Counted from the first letter of the stretch, positions 1 to 5,276 are shown. The stretch: DNA of 8,125 nucleotides from JACPJP01 sp964650285 (GCA_964650285.1 CAZYSP010000021.1:1-8125); one strand, 5' to 3'. Numbers and translations are program-made. Notes: generated by a model from the sequence alone, not told the origin.

Positions 1-113
1 GGAAAATCTGAAAAAATAAGGATATTTCCGACAATATCAAAAGATGATGGTGTGATAGCTAATTCTTTTTTCGTCAATTTTTTCCTTAACAGGTCTTTTA
101 ATCTATTTGGCAT
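1..113 (-). CDS. Trm5/Taw2-like tRNA (guanine-37) methyltransferase, N-terminal 37 codons only (runs off the left edge)
   Basis: This is the start of a reading frame that continues beyond base 1, and only 37 residues are visible. It opens with a basic helical stretch (MPNRLKDLLRKK) followed by PSSFDIVGNILIF at residues 22-34. That strand closely resembles the SYDVVGDLVIL-type motif that I recall from the D2 domain of archaeal Trm5, the SAM-dependent enzyme that makes m1G37 next to the tRNA anticodon. The SAM-binding domain lies outside the window. The start is well supported: AGGAG lies 9 bases upstream inside the end of fen1, and the ATG begins 1 base after the fen1 stop, so the gene is the third of an operon. 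The motif lies much nearer the N-terminus than in the Methanocaldococcus enzyme, which suggests the D1 domain is missing. The related wybutosine enzyme Taw2 is the main alternative. The family assignment rests on this short segment alone. Confidence 0.7.
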   Translation of the reverse strand, partial: MPNRLKDLLRKKLTKKELAITPSSFDIVGNILIFSDF

Positions 114-114
114 T

Positions 115-1146
115 TTAGAAATCTCCTAGTGATTTTTGCTGCTTTCCGTCTGTTTCTTTTTTGAGTTTTTCTAATGTTGGTTTTACACGCTGCTCTGAAA
201 AATCGTGCTGATTAACAAGAAGCTCGTAAATTTCTTCAGTTCTTACATTTTCAAAATTTAAGTTATAGTTATCTGTAGTCGGCATTTTCTTAATTAAATA
301 GTAAACTTCTGTCCATGAAAAATCAAAATTTTCATTCCATTTGACTTCCTTGAATAAAGAATCAAAATCTGTTTTGTATTGTTTAACGAGTTTTAATGCA
401 TTTTTTGGTCCGATGCCTTTAATACCTCCAGGATTATAATCTGTTCCGACAATCATTGCCAGCGCTATAAGCTGATTTTGATCTATTCCCAAATTGTTTA
501 AGTTTTCTGATAAATCTATCAGTTCTGGTTTTATTGTATCGTATCCTATAGAGGATCCTTTTTTTCTCTTTCCAGATATTGATAAATTCCTTACTAATTT
601 TGTTGCTCCGTGTATTAATGAATCAAAATCTTGAGATCCGACTGCAAATCCCTCGTTCTTTCCCACCATATATGCTGCCTGGGCTTCCCCTTCTGAAGGC
701 GCCTGCACAATCGGAAGTCCTAACAAAGAAATGAGTTTTTTTGATTCTTCTACCATGTCCTTGCTTAATCGCGAGGTTCTGGAAGCATACTTCCTCATCT
801 CTTCCTTATCTCCAATTTTCTTTGCTTCCAAGTATTTTTTCTCTGCCTCTGATTTTAAAGTACTTCTTTTTTCCTGTTCTTTCTGCTTGAGTTTAGGAGC
901 TTTACCATCAAATACAAAGACTAATTTTAGGCCACGCTGCATTAGGTTAGATGTTCTTGTAAATAAACCAACTAGATGAGAAGTCACATTTCCTTTTGAA
1001 TCCTTAAGGAGCATTCCATCTCTTCCCCTTATTGTGGTCAAAAATTGATATAGGATATTATACGTGTCTAAAACTATTGTTTTACCTTTTAAAAAATCTA
1101 AATCTATTTCTTTTGCTGTAGTGGCGTCTTTTAATGCTACTCCCAT
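115..1146 (-). CDS. fen: Flap endonuclease 1 (FEN-1)
   Basis: Structure-specific 5' nuclease that removes flaps during Okazaki fragment maturation and in base excision repair. At 343 residues it has the usual archaeal length. It starts with MGV; mature FEN-1 needs the exposed Gly2. The N-domain runs over residues 1-105 and the I-domain over 120-255. All seven metal-binding acidic residues expected of the family are visible: D27, D80, E152, E154, D173, D175 and D236. A helix-two-turn-helix DNA-binding segment (GTDYNPGGIKGIGPKNA, 234-250) follows the last one. The C-terminus QKSLGDF (Q337, L340, F343) is a PCNA-interacting motif that stops at its first aromatic residue. The start codon touches the stop of the upstream winged-helix gene with no gap, and GGGAG lies 6 bases before it, so the two are translated from one message. 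Nothing in the active site looks degraded. Confidence 0.97.
   Translation of the reverse strand: MGVALKDATTAKEIDLDFLKGKTIVLDTYNILYQFLTTIRGRDGMLLKDSKGNVTSHLVGLFTRTSNLMQRGLKLVFVFDGKAPKLKQKEQEKRSTLKSEAEKKYLEAKKIGDKEEMRKYASRTSRLSKDMVEESKKLISLLGLPIVQAPSEGEAQAAYMVGKNEGFAVGSQDFDSLIHGATKLVRNLSISGKRKKGSSIGYDTIKPELIDLSENLNNLGIDQNQLIALAMIVGTDYNPGGIKGIGPKNALKLVKQYKTDFDSLFKEVKWNENFDFSWTEVYYLIKKMPTTDNYNLNFENVRTEEIYELLVNQHDFSEQRVKPTLEKLKKETDGKQQKSLGDF
123..127 (-). promoter_or_regulatory. Shine-Dalgarno site for the Trm5-like gene
   Basis: AGGAG on the minus strand, inside the last codons of fen1 and 9 bases before the ATG at 113. It fixes the start of the truncated downstream gene. Confidence 0.6.
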
Positions 1147-2007
1147 TTATATCTCCCTATAAACTATATTCTTAAAATCTGTATTCAGCTTTTCTTTTGC
1201 TTTTTTAGATATATTTCCCGTAGTCAAAAAGAGGAGTGGAAGAGTTTTTGACTGAGCCTGCACCAAAGCGGTACTAAGATCTGATTCATTAATCTTTTTC
1301 TTGTTTTTTGCTTTACAGAAGTATCTTACATTTCCTATTTGGGTCTGTAACTCAATGATAAAATCTATTTCTGTGTTTTTCTTTATTTCGTGAGTTTCTG
1401 TAATATTTATTTTTGTACTATTGAAAAAATTATTTATTTGTTTAAAAAACAAGGCTTTATCGATTGTTTTCTTTTCTTTTTTAGTTGTATCTTTTTTTAA
1501 TTCTATTGACTCTTTCTTTGCTTCTTCTTTTGGCTTCTCAAATACTTTTTTTTGTATAACTTCTTTTTTGGAGAGTATATTTTTTATTGATGACTCTGCC
1601 TCTTTATTGTCCATTAAGTACCATTTCCAGAATATTTCTGTATTGTCACCATAATTGACCTGCAATGGCACTGCAAAATCTTTTAACTCCCTTAATGCTA
1701 CTCTTATTGCTGGCTCCTGAGAAGAATCTCTCAAAATCTTATTTTGCAATAGGGTGTTGTATGCCTTTTTTTCCATTCCATTTAGGTTGTCTACAAAATT
1801 TTGAAGTTTGTTTTCCTGTCCTGCTGAGTAATATAGTGGAGAGCCACCTACTTTAAGGCTGGATATTTTTATCTGTTTAGCTGACAACAGTTCTGAAAGC
1901 CTTGCCGAGGTCATTAGTATACTATCGTTCACTTCCCTTGCTATTTGTGCTGGCAAAATCGGGCCTTTTTCTTTAACAATGACTAAGATTCTCTCGTTTG
2001 CTTCCAT
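1147..2007 (-). CDS. Winged-helix protein with a C-terminal PD-(D/E)XK nuclease-like domain
   Basis: I do not recognise a named family for the whole 286-residue protein. Residues 5-60 read as a winged helix-turn-helix: a first helix, then ILPAQIAREV, then SILMTSARLSELLSAKQIKIS, then a wing ending in SPLYYSAGQE. Residues 65-145 are a mixed middle region. Residues 150-182 form a Lys/Glu-rich linker. Residues 185-286 resemble a restriction-endonuclease fold: a helix, EIDFIIEL with D215 and E219, a strand ending in CKAK (K232, K234), a helix with LVQAQSK and a final LPLLFLTTG strand. The third motif is KAK where active nucleases usually have ExK or QxK, so the domain could be a DNA-binding relic or an unusual enzyme. 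It starts a minus-strand operon with fen1 and the Trm5-like gene. No Shine-Dalgarno site precedes the ATG, and a TATA element about 28 bp upstream suggests a leaderless start. A role in DNA repair or replication alongside FEN-1 is inference from position. Confidence 0.88.
   Translation of the reverse strand: MEANERILVIVKEKGPILPAQIAREVNDSILMTSARLSELLSAKQIKISSLKVGGSPLYYSAGQENKLQNFVDNLNGMEKKAYNTLLQNKILRDSSQEPAIRVALRELKDFAVPLQVNYGDNTEIFWKWYLMDNKEAESSIKNILSKKEVIQKKVFEKPKEEAKKESIELKKDTTKKEKKTIDKALFFKQINNFFNSTKINITETHEIKKNTEIDFIIELQTQIGNVRYFCKAKNKKKINESDLSTALVQAQSKTLPLLFLTTGNISKKAKEKLNTDFKNIVYREI
1153..1158 (-). promoter_or_regulatory. Shine-Dalgarno site for fen1
   Basis: AGGGAG on the minus strand, 6 bases before the fen1 ATG and inside the last codons of the upstream gene. 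It supports translation of fen1 as an internal operon gene. Confidence 0.6.
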
Positions 2008-2030
2008 AAGAAAAAGAAAGAGCTTATTTA

Positions 2031-2040
2031 TTATATATTT
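2031..2040 (-). promoter_or_regulatory. TATA element for the winged-helix/fen1/trm5 operon
   Basis: AAATATATAA on the minus strand, preceded by an A-rich stretch and centred about 28 bp before the ATG at 2007. This is the spacing expected of a leaderless archaeal transcript. It sits in the 39-bp gap after endA, so the operon can be transcribed independently of endA. Confidence 0.55.
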
Positions 2041-2046
2041 TTTGTG

Positions 2047-2622
2047 TTACGGCCGCATCCACCGGACCTCCCAATAGCTAACTGAATTCTCATCATCGAC
2101 AACACCAATAAGTAAACGTTTCCTTGTTGAATGTGCAACCCGGTTTTTAGCTGCAAACTCATACCATGTTAATGTTGAACCCTCATAAACTGCATAGACA
2201 ATCCATTTTGCGTGGTCTTCTCCTGGTTTTACACCACGGTCATATACTCTAAAATCAGCACCGAACTTTAATGCTGTTTTTATTATATACCCCCTGTTCC
2301 TTATATCCCTAAATACACAAAATCTTATCCAGAAATTCGTCTCCAGTTTTTTTGCTTTTTTTGAAAACTCATCAAAATTAATCTGTTTGTTTTTTGTTTT
2401 GTAAACTGCGATAGTATTTTTTTCCATAAGATACAGGGCTTCAATGAGAGATAATTGCAGTTTTCCATTATCGAGCAAAGCCCCATATCTACTTTGGTTA
2501 TACAAATCTCTTGAGGCATCTGAAACTTCTGTTAGTACCTTATCTCCAACATGCTCTGATCTTATTTTTTGACTTTTTTCTTCTTTTTCTTTCTTTTCTG
2601 TTTTTTTCTTAGCTTTTGCCAT
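2047..2622 (-). CDS. endA: tRNA-splicing endonuclease, homotetramer type
   Basis: Cuts bulge-helix-bulge structures in precursor tRNA (and rRNA) to release introns. The 191-residue single-unit length is that of the alpha4 homotetrameric class. The N-terminal domain covers roughly 25-110. The catalytic domain holds the expected triad: Y127 in FRVYDRG, H137 in GEDHAKW and K168 in HSTRKRLLIGVVDDE. The acidic DDE loop (176-178) fits the negatively charged loop that joins subunits in the tetramer. The C-terminus VSYWEVRWMRP is typical. Residues 1-20 are a Lys/Glu-rich tail (MAKAKKKTEKKEKEEK) before the conserved body, probably disordered and RNA-contacting. No later start fits better. There is no Shine-Dalgarno site, and a TATA-like element about 31 bp upstream suggests a leaderless or near-leaderless message. 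The gene is divergent from rnz, another tRNA-processing nuclease. Confidence 0.97.
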   Translation of the reverse strand: MAKAKKKTEKKEKEEKSQKIRSEHVGDKVLTEVSDASRDLYNQSRYGALLDNGKLQLSLIEALYLMEKNTIAVYKTKNKQINFDEFSKKAKKLETNFWIRFCVFRDIRNRGYIIKTALKFGADFRVYDRGVKPGEDHAKWIVYAVYEGSTLTWYEFAAKNRVAHSTRKRLLIGVVDDENSVSYWEVRWMRP

Positions 2623-2626
2623 TTTT

Positions 2627-2640
2627 AACTCTAAAGAGTT
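2627..2640. repeat. Short inverted repeat in the endA leader
   Basis: AACTCT-AA-AGAGTT is a perfect 6-bp inverted repeat with a 2-base spacer, lying between the endA TATA-like element and its start codon. Its position would suit a repressor operator, but arms this short arise by chance. Confidence 0.25.
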
Positions 2641-2648
2641 TTTTGCTT

Positions 2649-2658
2649 TACTTAAAAA
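2649..2658 (-). promoter_or_regulatory. TATA-like element for endA
   Basis: TTTTTAAGTA on the minus strand, centred about 31 bp before the endA ATG. It would start transcription within a few bases of the start codon. The match is moderate. Confidence 0.4.
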
Positions 2659-2678
2659 TGTTACTAAAATAAAAAGAA

Positions 2679-2684
2679 TTATAA
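2679..2684 (+). promoter_or_regulatory. TATA-like element for rnz-hjc
   Basis: TTATAA on the plus strand, preceded by A-rich AAAAAGAA, about 29 bp before the rnz ATG. No Shine-Dalgarno site lies before that ATG. The element suggests a leaderless or near-leaderless rnz transcript. Confidence 0.4.
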
Positions 2685-2710
2685 GAGGGTATTAATTACT
2701 GTATAGCAAG

Positions 2711-3601
2711 ATGCAAATATTGTTTTTGGGCACTTCTTCAATGGTGCCCACTAAAGAAAGGAACCAGAGCGGGATTTTAATTAGCTATGGCTCTGAGGGA
2801 ATTCTTATTGATTGTGGGGAAGGGATGCAGAGGCAGCTAAAAGTTGCAGGGGCGAAGCTGACAAGCATTACAAAAATTTTGATAAGTCATTGGCATGGAG
2901 ACCATGTTTTAGGACTGCCTGGTCTGATACAGAGTATGAGTGCTACAGGTTATGAAAAAACATTAAGGATTTATGGCCCTGTTGGAACAAAGAAATTTAT
3001 GGAAAATATGTTTGGTGTTTTTGTATTTGACAGAAGAATAGATTTAAAGGTTCATGAAGTTAAAAGTGGCAAGTTTTTTGTTGGTAGGGATATTATTTTA
3101 GAAGCTGAACCTTTAGACCATAATATTGAAACACTGGGATATAATATTATTGAAAGGGATAAAAGAAAAATAACTTTGAAATTTGTGAAAAAAATGGGCA
3201 TTCCAGAAGGACCTTTATTGGGTAAATTGCAAGATGGTAAAAGTGTTGTGTGGAAAGGGAAGAAGGTTGATGTTGGAAAGGCCACACATATTGTGAAGGG
3301 GAAGAAGGTAACTGTTATAAGCGATACTGTTCCCTGCAAGGAAGCAGATATTTTAGCTAAAGATTCTGATTTATTGATATGTGAATCTACTTATGCCTCG
3401 AATTTAGAAAAAAAGGGAGAGGAGTATGGGCATATGACTGCCAAGCAGGCAGCAGAGATGGCTAACAGAAGCAACACAAAAAAGCTTGTATTAACTCATT
3501 TCAGCGCAAGATACAAAAATGCGCATGAACTTGAAGAGGATGCAAGAGATTATTTTGATAATGTTTTATGCGCAAAGGATTTTATGAAAATTAATTTATA
3601 A
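2711..3601 (+). CDS. rnz: Ribonuclease Z (tRNase Z, short form)
   Basis: Zinc-dependent metallo-beta-lactamase-fold endonuclease that trims the 3' end of precursor tRNA so CCA can be added. The 296-residue length matches the short homodimeric form. The zinc motif HWHGDH gives H60, H62, D64 and H65. The remaining ligands appear as H137 (LDHN), D205 (ISDT) and H263 (LTHFS), with the catalytic-loop histidine H241 in GHMT. PTKERN at 13-18 is the substrate loop that separates RNase Z from other family members. GIPEGPLLGKL at 163-173 carries the Gly-Pro of the flexible tRNA-binding arm. The gene is divergent from endA and is followed 3 bases later by hjc, so the two are probably co-transcribed. It has no Shine-Dalgarno site. 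All key residues are present. Confidence 0.96.
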   Translation: MQILFLGTSSMVPTKERNQSGILISYGSEGILIDCGEGMQRQLKVAGAKLTSITKILISHWHGDHVLGLPGLIQSMSATGYEKTLRIYGPVGTKKFMENMFGVFVFDRRIDLKVHEVKSGKFFVGRDIILEAEPLDHNIETLGYNIIERDKRKITLKFVKKMGIPEGPLLGKLQDGKSVVWKGKKVDVGKATHIVKGKKVTVISDTVPCKEADILAKDSDLLICESTYASNLEKKGEEYGHMTAKQAAEMANRSNTKKLVLTHFSARYKNAHELEEDARDYFDNVLCAKDFMKINL

Positions 3602-3604
3602 AAA

Positions 3605-3994
3605 ATGTCCCGCAAAAGCAAAGGCATAAACGCAGAGAGAGATCTTTTACATAGATTTTGGGGTGTTGATTCGTGGTCTGCAGTAAGGGTTGCAGGTTCT
3701 GGGTCAATGAGGTATCCTTCTGCTGATATTTTGGCTTCAAACAAATTGAGGAAACTGGCAATTGAATGCAAAACGTGTATAGAAGAAAACAAATATTTAC
3801 CTAAAGAAGACATTGAACAATTGAGGAAATTTGCTGATGTTTTTGGTGCTGAGCCGTGGATTGCAATAAGGTTTAAAGGTCATGACTGGTATTTTGTTTC
3901 TTTAGAGGATATGTCGGAAACAAAGAAAAGTGTTATTATCGATGTTGATACGGCTAAAAGCAAAGGTTTGTTATTTGAAGAAATGATTAAATAA
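3605..3994 (+). CDS. hjc: Holliday junction resolvase Hjc
   Basis: Archaeal homodimeric resolvase that nicks four-way DNA junctions during recombination and fork repair. The 129 residues match the family's usual length. The nuclease core is intact: E11 in NAERDLLHRF, R28 in AVRVAGSGS, D41 in PSADILA, and E54 with K56 in IECKT, which together form the PD-(D/E)XK metal site. The basic N-terminus MSRKSKG and the GSGS loop (31-34) are typical DNA-contact elements. The gene starts 3 bases after the rnz stop with no nearby Shine-Dalgarno site, so it is probably expressed by read-through and translational coupling. Its 3' end faces the convergent small membrane protein gene 13 bp away. The related resolvase Hje is possible, but the family is clear. 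Confidence 0.96.
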   Translation: MSRKSKGINAERDLLHRFWGVDSWSAVRVAGSGSMRYPSADILASNKLRKLAIECKTCIEENKYLPKEDIEQLRKFADVFGAEPWIAIRFKGHDWYFVSLEDMSETKKSVIIDVDTAKSKGLLFEEMIK

Positions 3995-4036
3995 AAAAAT
4001 AAATTATTTATTTCCTTTTCTTCTTTAAAGTTTTTT
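3995..4036. terminator. Convergent AT-rich terminator region
   Basis: Thirteen bases separate the stops of hjc and the membrane protein gene. On the plus strand, T-rich tracts (TTTATTTCCTTTTCTTCTTT and a later T6 run) follow hjc. On the minus strand, the run of seven A at 3993-3999 becomes a T7 tract just after the membrane protein stop. Archaeal transcription ends at such T tracts without a hairpin. Confidence 0.35.
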
Positions 4037-4211
4037 CAATTCTAACTTCTTCTTTCATTACCTTACCAACAGCTCTTTCTATATGTAATTCTATCCTTGC
4101 TATTCTTCTTTCCATAAGAACAAGAACTCTTAATGAATAGACTATTGCACCCAAAGTACCTACAATTACAGCCAATGTAATTTCCTGAACACCTAAAGGC
4201 AATTCAACCAC
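4008..4211 (-). CDS. Small single-helix membrane protein of unknown function
   Basis: Up to 67 residues. Residues 11-33 (ITLAVIVGTLGAIVYSLRVLVL) form one hydrophobic segment with a short N-terminal tail. Residues 34-67 are a charged, mostly basic and probably helical tail (ERRIARIELHIERAV then a Lys/Arg-rich end). By the positive-inside rule the tail should be cytoplasmic. The outermost start is a GTG at 4211. However, GAGGTG (4214-4209) overlaps that codon and lies exactly 6 bases before a TTG at 4202, so the true start may be the TTG, giving a 64-residue protein beginning MPLGVQEI. An excellent BRE/TATA upstream predicts a leader of about 25-30 bases, which suits Shine-Dalgarno use. No family is recognised. 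A scaffold or anchor for a partner through the helical tail is only a guess. Confidence 0.72.
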   Translation of the reverse strand: MVELPLGVQEITLAVIVGTLGAIVYSLRVLVLMERRIARIELHIERAVGKVMKEEVRIEKTLKKKRK

Positions 4212-4214
4212 CTC
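4209..4214 (-). promoter_or_regulatory. Shine-Dalgarno-like site for the small membrane protein gene
   Basis: GAGGTG on the minus strand, 6 bases before an in-frame TTG at 4202. The match to the anti-Shine-Dalgarno sequence is good and the spacing is ideal. This argues for initiation at TTG rather than at the GTG it overlaps. Confidence 0.5.
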
Positions 4215-4251
4215 TTTTTGTAAATGATTATTATTTTGTATTAAAATAGAT

Positions 4252-4270
4252 GTATATAAAAACTTTTCGT
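4252..4270 (-). promoter_or_regulatory. BRE/TATA promoter for the small membrane protein gene
   Basis: ACGAAAAG followed by TTTTTATATAC on the minus strand is a textbook archaeal TFB-recognition element plus TATA box, the clearest in the window. Transcription should start near 4230, leaving a short leader that contains the Shine-Dalgarno-like site. Confidence 0.7.
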
Positions 4271-4293
4271 ATTATAATGTTTTTATGTGTTAA

Positions 4294-4983
4294 TCAAGCG
4301 AATGTTAATAGCTGCTTCAAGAATTTTGTTGTGTGTTCGTTCTTGATCCATACACACAAATCATAATCCTGGTGTACTTCTTTTTTGCTAATAGGAAATA
4401 TAAGTGTATTGTCTTCATCTACAACACACATTCTTAATCCTGTATCAGATAACTTTGTTGTTATTTTGGATTTGTCTTTTGCTTCGTTTATGATTTTAGA
4501 GTATTCTTCTGCTCCGGCTTCTACTGAAAATAATATATCTTTTTTTGCGTTCCCGAATAAAAAACTAAGATGTTTGTAAATGTTTTTTCTTCCTTTTAGA
4601 ACAGCTACTATGTTGTCTGTATGGTTTGTGCTTTTTTCATATAGTTCCTGGAATATATTTATTAAATTGCTGAAGCTTGTGCTTTTAATCGTTGACAGGT
4701 GTTTTTCTGTTTTTTTCTCTACTTGGTTTTTGACCCTTTCCAGAACTTCTTTAGGAGGAACAGCAAGATATTTTATTGGCTTGCCTAGCTTCATAACAAC
4801 AAATCCCTTTTTTTCCAGGCTTTCAAGAACATCATAGCTTCTGGAGCGTGGAACATCCGCTATATCTGATAGTTCGCCGGCTGTTGAAATGTTTCTGCTC
4901 AATAACGCAGCCCAAATTTTGGCTTCGTAAGTGTTTAAACCAAACAATCTTATCTTTTTTATTGTTTCTTGGTCTGTAGTCAT
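4294..4983 (-). CDS. TrmB-family transcriptional regulator
   Basis: Residues 8-80 form the winged helix-turn-helix of this family. They run from IRLFGLNTYEAKIWAALL through STAGELSDIADVPRSRSYDVLESLEKKG to a wing MKLGKPIKYLAVPPKEVL, which is the classic TrmB signature. Residues 82-118 are a probable coiled-coil dimerisation helix. Residues 120-229 resemble the PLD-like effector domain of shorter family members, with VAVLKGRKNIYKHL, DILFSVEAGAEEY, RMCVVDEDNTLIF and a closing VWIKNEHTTKFLKQLL. At 229 residues it lacks the sugar-binding C-terminal domain of Thermococcus TrmB, and the segment between the effector strands looks short, so its ligand is unknown. A TATA element 26 bp before the ATG and no Shine-Dalgarno site indicate a leaderless message. 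The gene is adjacent to the putative origin, transcribed away from cdc6. Autoregulation is plausible but not shown. Confidence 0.88.
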   Translation of the reverse strand: MTTDQETIKKIRLFGLNTYEAKIWAALLSRNISTAGELSDIADVPRSRSYDVLESLEKKGFVVMKLGKPIKYLAVPPKEVLERVKNQVEKKTEKHLSTIKSTSFSNLINIFQELYEKSTNHTDNIVAVLKGRKNIYKHLSFLFGNAKKDILFSVEAGAEEYSKIINEAKDKSKITTKLSDTGLRMCVVDEDNTLIFPISKKEVHQDYDLCVWIKNEHTTKFLKQLLTFA

Positions 4984-5004
4984 ATAGTGTGGTATTTATT
5001 GTGA

Positions 5005-5015
5005 GTATTTAAATC
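5005..5015 (-). promoter_or_regulatory. TATA element for trmB-like gene
   Basis: GATTTAAATAC on the minus strand with its TTTAAA core about 27 bp before the ATG at 4983, matching a leaderless transcript. AGTAA immediately upstream may serve as the BRE. Confidence 0.55.
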
Positions 5016-5034
5016 TTACTATGTTTATTACTAT
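5016..5034. repeat. Direct repeat of TTACTAT upstream of the trmB-like promoter
   Basis: TTACTAT occurs at 5016-5022 and 5028-5034, a 12-bp period or about one helical turn, immediately upstream of the TATA element. This is a candidate activator or autoregulatory site. The unit is AT-rich, so chance is possible. Confidence 0.35.
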
Positions 5035-5055
5035 AAAATGATGAAAGCATTCCTA

Positions 5056-5077
5056 GTCCTTTGTTTCTTATGGAAAA
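5056..5077 (-). other. ORB-like site 1
   Basis: On the minus strand it reads TTTTCCATAAGAAACAAAGG, followed by AC. Against the ORB core as I remember it (TTCCA, three bases, GGAAACAAAGG), TTCCA and GAAACAAAGG both match and only the central three bases differ. The tail points away from the AT-rich stretch. Confidence 0.6.
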
Positions 5078-5115
5078 CGTTGGTTTTGTTTGTATGTTTA
5101 ATTTATAGTCTGGTG

Positions 5116-5225
5116 TTTTTTATTTTAAAAATTATTATTATATTTTTTCTATATTGAAAATAATTATATAAATAATATAATTAAATAATTAATATTTATC
5201 ATAAATATCATATACAATAGATGCT
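5116..5225. other. AT-rich DNA-unwinding element candidate
   Basis: Bases 5116-5199 contain only two G/C bases (C5149 and G5156), and the stretch stays very AT-rich to about 5225. It is far more AT-rich than any other segment here and lies between the two inverted ORB-like sites. Confidence 0.6.
5161..5183. repeat. AT-only inverted repeat inside the unwinding element
   Basis: TAATTATAT (5161-5169) and ATATAATTA (5175-5183) are perfect 9-bp arms around a 5-base AAATA spacer. It may add to duplex instability. In DNA this AT-rich such repeats are common by chance. Confidence 0.45.
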
Positions 5226-5229
5226 TTAT

Positions 5230-5250
5230 TCTCCACAGGAAACGTAGCTG
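5230..5250 (+). other. ORB-like site 2
   Basis: TCTCCACAGGAAACGTAGCTG on the plus strand includes CTCCACAGGAAACG, which is very close to crenarchaeal ORB sequences as I recall them. The TCCA and GGAAAC halves of the core are both intact. The usual G-run after the core is replaced by TAGCTG. It lies to the right of the AT-rich stretch, in inverted orientation to site 1. Confidence 0.62.
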
Positions 5251-5260
5251 TAAGAGGCAA

Positions 5261-5276
5261 ACAAAAGGTTTAAATA
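5261..5276 (+). promoter_or_regulatory. BRE/TATA promoter for cdc6-DP1
   Basis: ACAAAAGG followed by TTTAAATA. The TATA centre lies 16 bp before the ATG at 5289 but 28 bp before the in-frame ATG at 5301. The second spacing is the normal leaderless one, so the promoter argues for the later start. Confidence 0.55.

Noticed and set aside
731..979. 82-codon plus-strand open frame inside fen1
   Set aside because: It is antisense to the conserved FEN-1 nuclease domain, and its Ser/Phe/Leu-rich composition is that of a reverse-complement frame.
3550..3813. 87-codon minus-strand open frame across rnz-hjc
   Set aside because: It lies opposite the Hjc active-site coding region and shows no family motif.
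4212..4293. Extra small gene between the membrane protein and trmB-like genes
   Set aside because: The 82-bp gap is accounted for by the promoter and leader of the membrane protein gene, and no frame of useful length was seen.
5155..5215. CRISPR or tandem repeat array in the AT-rich stretch
   Set aside because: The repeats are short AT words without regular spacers or a conserved unit, so low complexity explains them.
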